Source: Treponema sp.
Lineage (GTDB): Bacteria > Spirochaetota > Spirochaetia > Treponematales > Treponemataceae
Length of the DNA: 64,000 nucleotides
NCBI GenBank assembly: GCA_016290995.1
Contig: JAEEVR010000012.1
Location: forward strand, 1-64,000
Direction: 5' to 3'
The notes beneath the pieces are model-generated. The model searched no databases. It saw only the letters and a program-made list of their open reading frames with translations, and had not been told where the DNA came from. Position 1 is the stretch's first letter; each line of letters opens with the position of its first letter. Of the stretch, positions 31,374 through 40,294 are shown piece by piece. A program made the position numbers and the translations under genes.

Positions 31374-31394
31374 GATTTTCTTCCTTTTTTGTTT

Positions 31395-32207
31395 TCACGC
31401 TCCCGCGCTCCCATAATGTTTTAAGCCATTTTTCCAAAAAGCGCAAGAAGCCGTTCCCGCGATTAACGCGACAAGGGGAGCGGCGAAGCGCAAGGCCGGG
31501 AATGGCACGTCCTTTTCCAAAAGCAGCGCGACCGGGTAAAAGCCCGTAAAAGCGTAGGGCACAATAAAGGTCAAAAGTGTTTGCATTCCCTTGGAATAAA
31601 TTCCAAGCGGGTAGTCGGTGTAGTTCTTTAGGCCGTAATTGTTGTTGGTCAAAAGCGAAACTATTTCTTCGCTCTTAATCGCCCAAAAGCTTATCGTTCC
31701 CGTAAAAATCGTTATCGCGCTGAATATCACAAAGGCGCTGATCATGTTGAGCGCGTAAAACAAAAGCGACGCGGCCGTCCAGCTAATGTTCAACTGCCTC
31801 ATGCTGTAAATCCAAAAGAAGGCGGCAAAGCCCAGCCGCGGAAGAAATGTGTACTCAAACTGCTGCAAGACCAAGTACAAAAGCGGATTGATCGGCCGCG
31901 TCAAATACAAGTCAAACTTTCCCGTGCGGACAAGCTCTCCCATTTGCTTCATCGGCTTCCAAAACAAAAAGCAGCTGAGGCTGTAGGTAAGCCAGCTGGT
32001 CGTGAACATGAACAAAACTTCGTCGCGACTCCAGCCAGCTATTCCGTCAAAGTTGTGGAAGATAACCATAAAGCCCGCGATGTACACGCCGATCAAAATT
32101 ATGTTCGCCACCATCTCGAACAAGAGCGCGCAATGGTAGGCCATCTTTCCCTTTACGTATATCGCGACAAAATGCTTGTACATCTTGAACAAATTCTTAG
32201 CGCTCAT
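31395..32207 (-). CDS. ABC-2 type exporter permease (second subunit)
   Basis: 270 residues from ATG 32207, which has AAGGAGG seven bases upstream; the track start lies inside the preceding gene. Six hydrophobic segments. Features of the ABC2_membrane_6/DUF990 group: VRTGKFDLYLTRPINPLLYLVLQQFE between helices 2 and 3 (the coupling region) and YPLGIYSKGMQTLLTFIVPYAF. It forms a heterodimeric pore with the next gene upstream. Substrate unknown. Confidence 0.87.
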   Translation of the reverse strand: MSAKNLFKMYKHFVAIYVKGKMAYHCALLFEMVANIILIGVYIAGFMVIFHNFDGIAGWSRDEVLFMFTTSWLTYSLSCFLFWKPMKQMGELVRTGKFDLYLTRPINPLLYLVLQQFEYTFLPRLGFAAFFWIYSMRQLNISWTAASLLFYALNMISAFVIFSAITIFTGTISFWAIKSEEIVSLLTNNNYGLKNYTDYPLGIYSKGMQTLLTFIVPYAFTGFYPVALLLEKDVPFPALRFAAPLVALIAGTASCAFWKNGLKHYGSAGA

Positions 32208-32208
32208 A

Positions 32209-33000
32209 TCAGCCTCCTTGGACAACCAACTTCTTTGTTCCGACCGCCCAAGTTATTTTTGTAAGGCCGAACAAAATCAAAAGCCAAAAAATCTGGACAG
32301 CCAGTTTTGCGTAAATCGTCTTTGCGTCCATCGGGCTTGTGATTATCGTAACGGGAATTTCGTACATCGCCCGGAAGGGCAAAAAGGCGTTGAGCGTTTT
32401 TAGAAAGTCCGGGAACATCGCGCAGGGAATCCACGAGCCCGAAAGCAATTTGTAAAACGCTCCCATCAACATGTTGAGCGGCCAAGTGACGATAAGCCAA
32501 AAGGCCATCAAGCCGATGACAAGCGAATACAAAAATTGTATCGCGTATGAAAGCAAAACCGACGCGGCCGCAAAGGGAAGCTGTTCCGCGCAAACAAGCG
32601 GCATCCTAAAAAAGAGCGCTGCTGCGATTGCCAGCGGAAGGCAGCAAGACAAAAATCGCACTACGCTCGCTCCGACGTGCTTGGCGAATACAAGAGCGTT
32701 AAAGTTTATCGGCCTTATAAGCTGAACGGCAATGTCGCCCGTGTGGATTTGTTCGTTTATCCACAAAATCGCGTCGCACTCCATAAAGCTAGAGATGATT
32801 GTTGCCACAATCACGTAGCGCAAGGTTCCTTCCTTTGTCATCGCAAGCGGAACTTTTGCCTGCGACATAAAGAGCGCGGACCACAAGCAGTACTGCATGT
32901 AAAGGTAGACGACCTTTGACAAAAAGCCCGCCCAAATTGAGCTCTTGTATGCGACGCGCTCCTTTATTCCAATTATTATGTAATCAAGATACTTGCGCAT
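32209..33000 (-). CDS. ABC-2 type exporter permease (first subunit)
   Basis: 263 residues, six hydrophobic segments. The cytosolic segment WINEQIHTGDIAVQLIRPINFNALVFAKH parallels the same region of its partner, as expected of paralogous half-pores. It overlaps the ATPase gene by 17 bases at its start and ends one base before its partner's ATG, so all three are translationally linked. Confidence 0.87.
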   Translation of the reverse strand: MRKYLDYIIIGIKERVAYKSSIWAGFLSKVVYLYMQYCLWSALFMSQAKVPLAMTKEGTLRYVIVATIISSFMECDAILWINEQIHTGDIAVQLIRPINFNALVFAKHVGASVVRFLSCCLPLAIAAALFFRMPLVCAEQLPFAAASVLLSYAIQFLYSLVIGLMAFWLIVTWPLNMLMGAFYKLLSGSWIPCAMFPDFLKTLNAFLPFRAMYEIPVTIITSPMDAKTIYAKLAVQIFWLLILFGLTKITWAVGTKKLVVQGG

Positions 33001-33766
33001 TGTCCACGTCTCCCTGTCTGATGATTCCGTTCAAATAAATCTTCTTGATGATTTCCTCAAGGTCTGTCGTCTTGTACAGCGCCTTGAGTTCTGTCAAGTT
33101 TCCGTCGTAAAGCAAAACGCCCTTGTCGATTACCATCATTTTTTCGCAGAGCGTTTCAATGTCCGAAACGTCGTGGGTCGTCAAAATGACGGTCGTCTTT
33201 CGCTCCTTGTTGACTTGCAAAATAAAGTTTCGGATTCGTTCCTTGGAAAGGACGTCGATTCCGATTGTCGGTTCGTCCAAGAACAAAATCTCCGGGTTGT
33301 GGAGGAGCGACGCCGCAAGGTCGGCCTTCATTCTTTGGCCAAGGCTCAAAAGGCGCGGCGGCTGGCCTATGAATTCGTCAAGGCCAAGAATGTCGGTGAA
33401 CATTTCCATGTTGCGCTTGTAGTCCGCCTCGGGAACGCCGTACATGTCCTTAAAAAGCTTTAGCGTGTCCAGTACCGGAATGTCCCAGCACAAAACGCTC
33501 TTTTGTCCGAATACCGTTCCGATTTTGAGCATTATCTTTTTGCGGTCCTTGGGGTAGGCCAAGCCGTTTATGCTGACGCTTCCGCCGTCTGGCGTGAGAA
33601 TGCCGGTGAGCATTTTTATCGTCGTGGACTTTCCCGCGCCGTTGGGGCCCACAAAGGCCGTGATTTTTCCGTCCGGGATTTCAAACGAAACCTTGTCCAC
33701 GGCGGTCTTGAAGGACTTTTTCTTTAGCCTGTAAATTTTTGTCAAATTGTTTGCGATTACGCTCAT
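32984..33766 (-). CDS. ABC exporter ATPase
   Basis: 260 residues from ATG 33766, with GGAGG eleven bases upstream. Walker A GPNGAGKSTT, Q-loop GTVFGQKSVLCWD, signature LSLGQRMKADLAASLLH (LSLGQ form, normal for this exporter group), Walker B ILFLDEPTIGID and switch HDVSDIE. It powers the two DUF990-type permeases that follow. The group includes drug and peptide exporters. It is divergent from a LysR regulator across a palindromic region. Confidence 0.93.
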   Translation of the reverse strand: MSVIANNLTKIYRLKKKSFKTAVDKVSFEIPDGKITAFVGPNGAGKSTTIKMLTGILTPDGGSVSINGLAYPKDRKKIMLKIGTVFGQKSVLCWDIPVLDTLKLFKDMYGVPEADYKRNMEMFTDILGLDEFIGQPPRLLSLGQRMKADLAASLLHNPEILFLDEPTIGIDVLSKERIRNFILQVNKERKTTVILTTHDVSDIETLCEKMMVIDKGVLLYDGNLTELKALYKTTDLEEIIKKIYLNGIIRQGDVDNAQVS

Positions 33767-33796
33767 TTTTGCTTGAACCTCCGTTTGTTTTTCTGT

Positions 33797-33835
33797 ATAA
33801 TAGCGAAAAATTAACAATTAGTAAAATGAATTGTT
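33797..33835 (-). promoter_or_regulatory. promoter of the ABC exporter and probable LysR operator
   Basis: Minus strand TTTACT, spacer 17, TATTAT forms a promoter for the exporter. A perfect palindrome, AACAATT and AATTGTT with nine bases between (33813-33835), covers the -35. It lies in the divergent region to the lysR-type gene, where such regulators usually bind. A second short repeat (ATCGA/TCGAT, about 33849-33862) precedes the regulator's SD. Confidence 0.7.
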
Positions 33836-33880
33836 TAGATTAAAATAATCGAAAATATCGATACTATAAAGGAGGCGGAT

Positions 33881-34765
33881 ATGAACATCTTTCAACTGGA
33901 AACCTTTCTAAAAATCGCGGAGACAAAAAACTTCACCACGGCGGGAAACATTTTGGGCTACGCGCAGTCAACCGTCACGGCGCAAATAAAGGGCCTGGAA
34001 GACGAGCTGGGCTGCCTCTTGTTCGAGCGGCTTGGAAAGTCCATCGTCCTTACCGCGGAAGGCGAAAAGCTTTGCGGCTACGCCGAAAAGATGCTGCAAC
34101 TAAAGCGCGAGATTTTTTTGGAAGTTCCGCCGTCAAAGGAGCCTTGCGGAATCATAAAGCTTGGCGTTTCCGAGTCGATGTGCTACGACTTGCTTCCAAA
34201 AATTCTTTTAAAGTACCGCAAAAAGTACCCCAAGGTTGACATACAAATTTCTTTTATAAACCACGACACTTTTCCGCAAATGTTAAAAAATGGCGCCTTG
34301 GATTTGGTTTACACGCTCAACCCGATTATAGAAGAGGAAGGCCTTTTGCTTTTGCAAAAAAAGCGCGAAGAGCTGGCATTTTTCGCCAACCCCAACCATC
34401 CGCTTGCAAAGAAGGCGAGCGTGGCCGAAAAAGACCTTGCGGACGTTCCGCTTTTGCTTACAGGGCACAACTGCAACTTTAGGCATATGCTTTTGGAAGA
34501 CCTAAAGCGGAGCGGAATCGCTCCCCGCGTCGCGCTGGAAACCAGCAGCAAGGAAGTGCTAAAGCAGTTCGCGATCAACCAGCTGGGCGTGGCCTTTATG
34601 CCCGAGATGGCCGCCCGCGCCGAAGTCAAGGCAAAAAAACTAAAGCGCCTTGCTTGGAAGGGCGCCGACTTTGAGATTTATTCCCAGCTTATTGTCTGCA
34701 AAGACAAGCGCATCGGCGCCCCAATCGAGGCCCTGGAAAAGATGGTGATAGAAGGGGATGCGTAA
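33881..34765 (+). CDS. LysR-family transcriptional regulator
   Basis: 294 residues. N-terminal winged helix: MNIFQLETFLKIAETKNFTTAGNILGYAQSTVT followed by IKGLEDELGCLLFERLGKSIVLT. The effector domain starts near GIIKLGVSESM and has the typical GALDLVYTLNP and FAINQLGVAFMPE segments. The start has GGAGG at correct spacing. It is divergent from the ABC exporter-esterase unit with a 114-base shared region containing a perfect palindrome, so it is the likely regulator of that exporter. The inducer is unknown. Confidence 0.92.
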   Translation: MNIFQLETFLKIAETKNFTTAGNILGYAQSTVTAQIKGLEDELGCLLFERLGKSIVLTAEGEKLCGYAEKMLQLKREIFLEVPPSKEPCGIIKLGVSESMCYDLLPKILLKYRKKYPKVDIQISFINHDTFPQMLKNGALDLVYTLNPIIEEEGLLLLQKKREELAFFANPNHPLAKKASVAEKDLADVPLLLTGHNCNFRHMLLEDLKRSGIAPRVALETSSKEVLKQFAINQLGVAFMPEMAARAEVKAKKLKRLAWKGADFEIYSQLIVCKDKRIGAPIEALEKMVIEGDA

Positions 34766-34839
34766 AAAAAGCGTGACATTTTCCTCAATATGTGATAGAA
34801 TAATTACATTCATTTGAAAAAAGTGGTGGGGAAATCAAA

Positions 34840-35622
34840 ATGAGCGGCAGCGCAAGGCAAATCGCGATTATTACTGGAGCGGCGGGCGGACTTGGAAAAG
34901 AGTTTGTCCGACAAGTTATTGACGACGTTGACGAACTTTGGGCGATTGGCCGCAACGTGGAAAAACTTGAAGGCTTGAAGTCCGAATTTGGCGCGAAAAT
35001 CGTTCCGCTTAAAATGGACTTGTCCGACATAAAATCCTTTTCAAAACTCAGCGACAAATTAAAGGCGGAAGAAAAGAAATCCGCGCTTCAAATCCGTTGG
35101 CTTATCAACAACGCCGGCGTGGGCCGTTTTGGCGCGTCAAAGGATTTTACGACAGAAGAAATTTCCGTCAGCGTAACAACGCATTGCACGGCAATCGCGG
35201 CAATCTGCAACATTTGCATTCCTTATATGAAGGCCGGCGACCATCTTGTGAACGTCGCCTCGCAGTCCGCCTTTAGCCCGCTTCCTTACATGAACCTATA
35301 CGCGGCCACAAAGGCCTTTGTTTACAGCTACACCCGCGCTCTTGGCGAAGAGCTTCGCGAGTCGGGAATTGTCGTAACCGCCGTTTGTCCGGGCTGGATT
35401 CAAACCGCGCTTTTGCCCGAAAACCTAAACGGCCGTAAGGTAAAATTCCCGCTGATTGTCACCGCCGACAAGGTTGCCGCAAAAGCCATAAAAGACGCGC
35501 GGCGCGGAAAGGCCGTTTCGATTTACCGCTTTGCCGTCCGCGTCGTTGCCTGGCTCCAGCGCCATCTTCCCAACAGCTTGTCGGTAAAAATTTGGGCCGG
35601 TTCGGTCAAGCAGTACGTGTAA
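34840..35622 (+). CDS. short-chain dehydrogenase/reductase
   Basis: 260 residues. Rossmann signature TGAAGGLGKEF, NNAGVGRFG, catalytic Ser in VASQSAF, YAATK Tyr/Lys pair and CPGWIQTAL. Classical SDR family, cofactor probably NADP(H) given Arg in IGRNVEKL after strand 2. The C-terminus (WLQRHLPNSLSVKIWAG) is amphipathic and may touch membranes, as in acyl-reducing SDRs. GGTGGGG precedes the ATG. It has no functional link to the purine cluster that follows on a separate promoter. Confidence 0.9.
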   Translation: MSGSARQIAIITGAAGGLGKEFVRQVIDDVDELWAIGRNVEKLEGLKSEFGAKIVPLKMDLSDIKSFSKLSDKLKAEEKKSALQIRWLINNAGVGRFGASKDFTTEEISVSVTTHCTAIAAICNICIPYMKAGDHLVNVASQSAFSPLPYMNLYAATKAFVYSYTRALGEELRESGIVVTAVCPGWIQTALLPENLNGRKVKFPLIVTADKVAAKAIKDARRGKAVSIYRFAVRVVAWLQRHLPNSLSVKIWAGSVKQYV

Positions 35623-35636
35623 AAAAGCGGCTGTAC

Positions 35637-35665
35637 TTGATTTTAAAGCCCAAATCTGATAGTAT
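35637..35665 (+). promoter_or_regulatory. leaderless-type promoter of purEFMN
   Basis: TTGATT, spacer 17, TAGTAT, then six bases to ATG 35672. There is no SD and no purine riboswitch in the 49-base gap. Confidence 0.7.
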
Positions 35666-35671
35666 CCTTTT

Positions 35672-36163
35672 ATGAAAGTCGCTATCTTTTTTGGGTCAAA
35701 ATCCGACACTGAATCTATGAAAAAAGCCGCCGCCGTATTGAAGGAATTTGGCGTTGAATACAAGGCTTTTGTTATTTCCGCGCACAGGGCCGGCGAACTT
35801 TTAAGAAAGACCGTAAGCCAAGTTGAGGCCGACGGCTTTGAAGTGATTGTCGCCGGAGCGGGATTGGCGGCGGCGCTTCCAGGCGTTATCGCCGGAATGA
35901 CTACGCTCCCCGTAATCGGAGTGCCGCTTGAGTGCGTGTCGGACAAGTCCAACGGTTTGGGCGGAATGGACGCGCTTCTTTCTATCGTTCAAATGCCCCC
36001 GCAAATTCCCGTGGCGACAGTCGGAATCGGAAACGCAAAGAACGCCGCTTATTTGGCCGTTCAAATTCTTTCAATCAAATATCCTGAACTTAAAGAAAAG
36101 CTTTTGGCCTTTAGAAAAAAATTGGCCGACGACGCTCAATCCAACAAGGACATCGAACTATGA
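35672..36163 (+). CDS. purE: N5-carboxyaminoimidazole ribonucleotide mutase PurE (class I-like)
   Basis: 163 residues. FFGSKSDTESMKKA at the N-terminus, VISAHRAGELL (class I enzymes usually SAHRTPE; class II usually AHKTAE), VIVAGAGLAAALPGVIAG (usually GAGGAAHLPG, so the usual His is Ala) and MDALLSIVQMPPQIPVATV. The catalytic His of SAHR is kept. No purK is adjacent. The sequence-class assignment is by motif memory; whether it works as mutase or direct AIR carboxylase is uncertain. The stop overlaps the purF start (ATGA). Confidence 0.9.
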   Translation: MKVAIFFGSKSDTESMKKAAAVLKEFGVEYKAFVISAHRAGELLRKTVSQVEADGFEVIVAGAGLAAALPGVIAGMTTLPVIGVPLECVSDKSNGLGGMDALLSIVQMPPQIPVATVGIGNAKNAAYLAVQILSIKYPELKEKLLAFRKKLADDAQSNKDIEL

Positions 36164-37617
36164 TTCAAATGGAAGAGAACTTTGACGACAAGCTGCATGA
36201 CGAATGCGGCGTTTACGGCGTTTACATAAACAAGGGCGAGGACGGCCAGCTTCCAAAAGACGCCAATCCCGCCGCCACTTGTTACTTTGGCCTTTACTCT
36301 TTGCAGCACCGCGGCCAGGAATCCGCCGGCATCGCTGTCTACGACGGAACGGAAATCAAAGTAAAAAAAGACGTTGGCCTTGTCGGCGACGTTTTTAGCA
36401 AAGACGACATAAAAAATCTTTCGGGCTACGCGGCGGTAGGCCACGTTCGCTACTCAACCGCCGGCGGAAAGGGCGTGGAAAACGCTCAGCCTATGGTAAG
36501 CCAAATGAAGTTGGGAAGCGTCGCCGTGGCGCACAACGGCCAGCTTGTCAACTACGAGCAGCTCCGCGAAATGCTTGAAGAAACAGGAAGCACTTTCAAT
36601 TCCTCAAGCGACACGGAAGTCATCGTAAAGCTCATCGCAAAAAGCTACAAAAAAGGCTTGGAGCGCGCGTTGACCGACACAATCCAAATGATTAAGGGCT
36701 CCTTCGCGCTTTGCGTCTTGACCGAAAACGGCCTTGTCGGAGCGCGCGACCCCAACGGCATCCGTCCCCTTTGCCTTGGAAAGTTGGAAAACGGAAAAGG
36801 CTGGATTTTGTCCAGCGAGTCTTGCGCGATCGACGCCGTCAACGGAACTTTTGTCCGCGACATTCTTCCCGGCGAAATCGTAATCATAAACGACGACGGA
36901 GTTCTTTCGTTTGAGTTTGGAGAAAAGACTTCCAAGAGAAGCTGCATTTTTGAATACATTTACTTTGGCCGCCCTGATTCAGTTATGGACGGAATTTCAA
37001 TCGAGGAAGCGCGCCATAGAATGGGAGCGACGCTCGCAAAGGAAAGCCCCGCAAAGGCCGACTTGGTTGTAGGCGTTCCCGACAGCGGCTTGGGCGCGGC
37101 GCTTGGATACTCGCGCGCGGCAGGCATTCCTTACTCAAACGCTATTGTAAAGAACAAGTACATCGGCCGCACCTTTATCGCTCCGACGCAAAAAGAGCGC
37201 GAGAACATGGTTTACGTAAAGCTTAACGCGCTTAAGTCCGAGTTGAACGGAAAGAGCGTCGTTGTCATCGACGACTCGATTGTTCGCGGAACGACAAGCC
37301 GCCGCTTGATTCAAATCTTGCGCCGCGCGGGCGCCAAGGAAGTTCACTTTAGAGTTTCAAGCCCGCCGGTAAAATTTCCCTGCTACTTTGGAATTGACAC
37401 GCCAAGCCGCGCCGAGCTTATTTCCAGCGCGCACGACGTTGACGAAATCCGCAAGGAAATCGGAGCGGATTCTTTGGCCTTTATTTCTGTCGAAGGAATG
37501 TTAGAGGCTTTGCGCTCGTGCAGTCCCGAAAACTTTGGCTACTGCAAGGGCTGCTTTACCGGCGAATACCCGATGAGCGTTCCCGGCGAATTGAACGGAA
37601 AGAAAATTAGCGAATAG
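36160..37617 (+). CDS. purF: amidophosphoribosyltransferase
   Basis: 485 residues. Short propeptide then the nucleophile Cys16 of DECGVYGVY; glutaminase residues RHRGQESAG-like LQHRGQESAGIAV, GHVRYSTAG and AHNGQLVNY; PRPP-binding VVVIDDSIVRGTTSRR. Cys residues for the regulatory 4Fe-4S cluster appear in CYFGID and FGYCKGCFTGEYP. It commits PRPP to purines. Start ATG overlaps the purE stop, so coupled translation. Confidence 0.97.
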   Translation: MIQMEENFDDKLHDECGVYGVYINKGEDGQLPKDANPAATCYFGLYSLQHRGQESAGIAVYDGTEIKVKKDVGLVGDVFSKDDIKNLSGYAAVGHVRYSTAGGKGVENAQPMVSQMKLGSVAVAHNGQLVNYEQLREMLEETGSTFNSSSDTEVIVKLIAKSYKKGLERALTDTIQMIKGSFALCVLTENGLVGARDPNGIRPLCLGKLENGKGWILSSESCAIDAVNGTFVRDILPGEIVIINDDGVLSFEFGEKTSKRSCIFEYIYFGRPDSVMDGISIEEARHRMGATLAKESPAKADLVVGVPDSGLGAALGYSRAAGIPYSNAIVKNKYIGRTFIAPTQKERENMVYVKLNALKSELNGKSVVVIDDSIVRGTTSRRLIQILRRAGAKEVHFRVSSPPVKFPCYFGIDTPSRAELISSAHDVDEIRKEIGADSLAFISVEGMLEALRSCSPENFGYCKGCFTGEYPMSVPGELNGKKISE

Positions 37618-37626
37618 GAGAACAAT

Positions 37627-38718
37627 ATGGACTACAAACAATCTGGCGTTGACGTTGAAGAAGGCTACCGCGCGGTAAGCGAGTATAAAAAATACGCAAA
37701 GCAGACGGCCATTCCCGGCTTGCTTAGCGACTTGGGAAGCTTTAACGGAATGTTCTCCGTTCCCAAAGGAATAAAAAATCCTGTAATGGTAAGCGGCACC
37801 GACGGCGTCGGAACAAAGCTTGACGTCGCTTTCCAAATGAAAAAATATGACACGGTCGGAATCGACTGCGTCGCCATGAGCGTAAACGACATTTTGTGCT
37901 CGGGCGTGCAAACCTTGTTCTTCTTGGATTACGTCGCCTGCGGAAAGCTTGAAGCGCCCGTGGCCGCCGAACTTGTAAAGGGCGTGGCGGAAGGTTGCCT
38001 TCAAACCGGCTGCGCTTTGCTTGGCGGCGAGACTGCCGAAATGCCCGGCTTTTACGACGTAGGAAAATACGACCTTGCAGGTTTTGGCGTTGGCGTCGGC
38101 GACAAGTCCGAGATGATTACCGGAAAGGACATCAAAGAAGGCGACGTTTTGATCGGCCTTTCTTCCACCGGCGTCCACTCAAACGGCTTTTCCCTTGTCC
38201 GCAAATTGGTTCCCGATTTTAACGAGCCTTTTGTGTTGAACGGAAAGGAAACCGGAAAAACTATTGGCGAAGTTTTGCTCACTCCGACCCGCATTTACGT
38301 AAAGCCTGTAATGCAGGTTCTTAAAAAATACCGTAAGAGCGTTCACGGAATGGTGCATGTAACAGGCGGCGGCTTTTACGAGAACATTCCCCGAATGTAT
38401 CCAAAAGCCGAGGATCCCAAAAAGCAGTTGATTTCTGTAATCAACCGCGGCTCTTGGGACATCCCGCCGGTCTTTGGCGAATTAATCCGCCGCGGCGCAG
38501 ACGTTGAAAAAGTTTACAACACTTTCAATATGGGAATCGGTTTTGTTCTTGCCGTGGCCAACAAGGACGCGGACAAGATAATCGAAATGTTCAACAAGAA
38601 CGCTTCGCAATACTCAAAGCCCGGCATTCCTGATATGAAGGCCTACAAGATTGGCCGCGTGGCAAAAGCCGCGGGTCCTGTCGAAAGCCAAAAAGACGCG
38701 CTCTTGTTTGAGGACTAA
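37627..38718 (+). CDS. purM: phosphoribosylaminoimidazole synthetase (AIR synthetase)
   Basis: 363 residues, slightly longer than usual. VSGTDGVGTKLDVAFQMKKYDTVGIDCVAMSVNDIL, CALLGGETAEMPGFY, GLSSTGVHSNGFSLVRK and HVTGGGFYENIPRM are all PurM hallmarks. It closes the imidazole ring of FGAM with ATP. TAGGAGAAC precedes the ATG, nine bases after purF. Confidence 0.97.
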   Translation: MDYKQSGVDVEEGYRAVSEYKKYAKQTAIPGLLSDLGSFNGMFSVPKGIKNPVMVSGTDGVGTKLDVAFQMKKYDTVGIDCVAMSVNDILCSGVQTLFFLDYVACGKLEAPVAAELVKGVAEGCLQTGCALLGGETAEMPGFYDVGKYDLAGFGVGVGDKSEMITGKDIKEGDVLIGLSSTGVHSNGFSLVRKLVPDFNEPFVLNGKETGKTIGEVLLTPTRIYVKPVMQVLKKYRKSVHGMVHVTGGGFYENIPRMYPKAEDPKKQLISVINRGSWDIPPVFGELIRRGADVEKVYNTFNMGIGFVLAVANKDADKIIEMFNKNASQYSKPGIPDMKAYKIGRVAKAAGPVESQKDALLFED

Positions 38719-38723
38719 GACTG

Positions 38724-39347
38724 ATGGACGGACTTAAGCGCGTCGCGGTCTTGGTGTCCGGCGGCGGAACGAATTTGCAGGCCCTGATTGACTACCAAAA
38801 ATCTGCGGCTGATTGTCCTTACAAAATAGTCCTTGTCGCCTCCAACACAAAAAGCGCCTACGCCTTGGAACGCGCGGCGGCCGCGGACATCCCCGCGTTT
38901 GTAAACAGTCCCGTCAGCGTTTTGGGAAAGGACAAGGCCGCCGCTTCCAGCCGCGAAGAAAAAATGCTTGCCGTTAGCGACGCGATGCTTGCGCTTTGCA
39001 AAGAGCATAAGGCCGACATAATTGTTTTGGCCGGCTACCTCAGCGTTTTGAGCGGCGCGATTGTGCAAGAATATTCAGGCCGCATAATCAATTTGCATCC
39101 GGCGCTTTTGCCAAAGTTTGGCGGCGTCGGCATGTGGGGCGAGAACGTTCACAAGGCTGTTCTTGCCGCCGGCGAAAAAGAAAGCGGCTGCACGATCCAC
39201 TTGGTTGACGCGGGCTGCGACACCGGAAAAATTTTAGTCCAGAAAAAAGTTCCTGTAATGCCGGACGACACGGTTGAGACTTTGTACGCCCGCATCGCTC
39301 CCAAAGAGCACGAGGCGATTGTCGAAGGTTTGCTTTCGCTATGTTAA
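38724..39347 (+). CDS. purN: phosphoribosylglycinamide formyltransferase
   Basis: 207 residues. VAVLVSGGGTNLQALID, IVLVASNTKSAYALERA, the catalytic Asn/His/Asp in IINLHPALLPKFGG, GCTIHLVDAGCDTG. It transfers formyl from 10-formyl-THF to GAR. It starts five bases after purM without an obvious SD, suggesting reinitiation. A lipoprotein gene overlaps its last seven bases. Confidence 0.96.
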   Translation: MDGLKRVAVLVSGGGTNLQALIDYQKSAADCPYKIVLVASNTKSAYALERAAAADIPAFVNSPVSVLGKDKAAASSREEKMLAVSDAMLALCKEHKADIIVLAGYLSVLSGAIVQEYSGRIINLHPALLPKFGGVGMWGENVHKAVLAAGEKESGCTIHLVDAGCDTGKILVQKKVPVMPDDTVETLYARIAPKEHEAIVEGLLSLC

Positions 39348-40294
39348 CGAATATGAAAAGTTTTATGCATAAAAATGGCGGCGCTAATTTCGCGCCGCGC
39401 GTGCTTCATGCCGCGCTTGTAATTTCTGTCGCTTTGCTCGCTTCCTGCCGTTCCACCAAATTTGTGGACGAACGGACGCAGATAATGAGCGACGGTTTGG
39501 AAATAAACGCGAGCGACGATTACTTTAAGATTTACGACGCGGATTTTGACGACGGAAAAACAAGCGCCGCAAACAGCGAAGCCGCTTCCGGCAAAAGCGA
39601 ATATATTTTTATGCGCCTTTATTATCCTGAATACGACAACAAGGCTTCTAGCGTAAACATGTTAAAGAACCTTATAATTATGGCCGACCCCAATCCCGAA
39701 CTTGCAAGCCATTCTTCAATCGGCTTTGGACTTGAGGACGACTTTTACGGCTTGACTTTATATTCAAGAAAGGACTTGAAAAAAGAAAAGTGCTTGCTTC
39801 CCGAAGAAAATTTATACATGAAGCTTTGCAATCCCTACAAGTCAACGCAGACGACGCTTGCGATTGAAGTCACTCCCGAAGAATACGATGCCGCCAAAAA
39901 AATGTTGGAAAAAGATTTTGCCGAACAAAAGGTAAAGTATTGGGCCACAAAAAATTTGGTTGTCGGAGTTGAAGGCTTTAAGCGAAAGAAAATGCCGCGC
40001 GAAAAATCAAGGTTGGGCGGCCGCGATTTAAAGAAGGGCTATATCAGTTCCGCAAAAAAGCAAAAGCACTTTGTATGCTCCACTTACTTGGCCTACGTTT
40101 TGCAGACATGCGTAAAAAAGGTTGACGAATTCTTTAAGGCTAGGAACGTGGCTTACGACAAAGTTTCGCCGACGGACTTGTATTACATTCCCGGCTTTAA
40201 GGTTTTGTTCACTTCGTCTTGGGTGGATTACAAAATCGCGGCTAAGGAATTCGTTAATTCCAAGCCGCGTTTTTCAAAGTATCTTACTGATTAG
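39341..40294 (+). CDS. lipoprotein resembling permuted papain-fold amidases (YiiX/NlpC-like)
   Basis: 317 residues from ATG 39341 (ATG 39353 also possible). Lipobox VALLASC, Cys at about 36. I do not recognise a named family with certainty. HSSIGFGLEDDFYGL followed about 160 residues later by HFVCSTYLAYVL has the His-before-Cys order and the FxCSxxxAY look of permuted NlpC/P60-type hydrolases, so cell-wall or lipid amidase activity is a reasonable guess. It overlaps purN by seven bases and so is at the end of the purine transcript, although its role is unrelated. It overlaps the convergent downstream gene by eleven bases. Confidence 0.6.
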   Translation: MLTNMKSFMHKNGGANFAPRVLHAALVISVALLASCRSTKFVDERTQIMSDGLEINASDDYFKIYDADFDDGKTSAANSEAASGKSEYIFMRLYYPEYDNKASSVNMLKNLIIMADPNPELASHSSIGFGLEDDFYGLTLYSRKDLKKEKCLLPEENLYMKLCNPYKSTQTTLAIEVTPEEYDAAKKMLEKDFAEQKVKYWATKNLVVGVEGFKRKKMPREKSRLGGRDLKKGYISSAKKQKHFVCSTYLAYVLQTCVKKVDEFFKARNVAYDKVSPTDLYYIPGFKVLFTSSWVDYKIAAKEFVNSKPRFSKYLTD

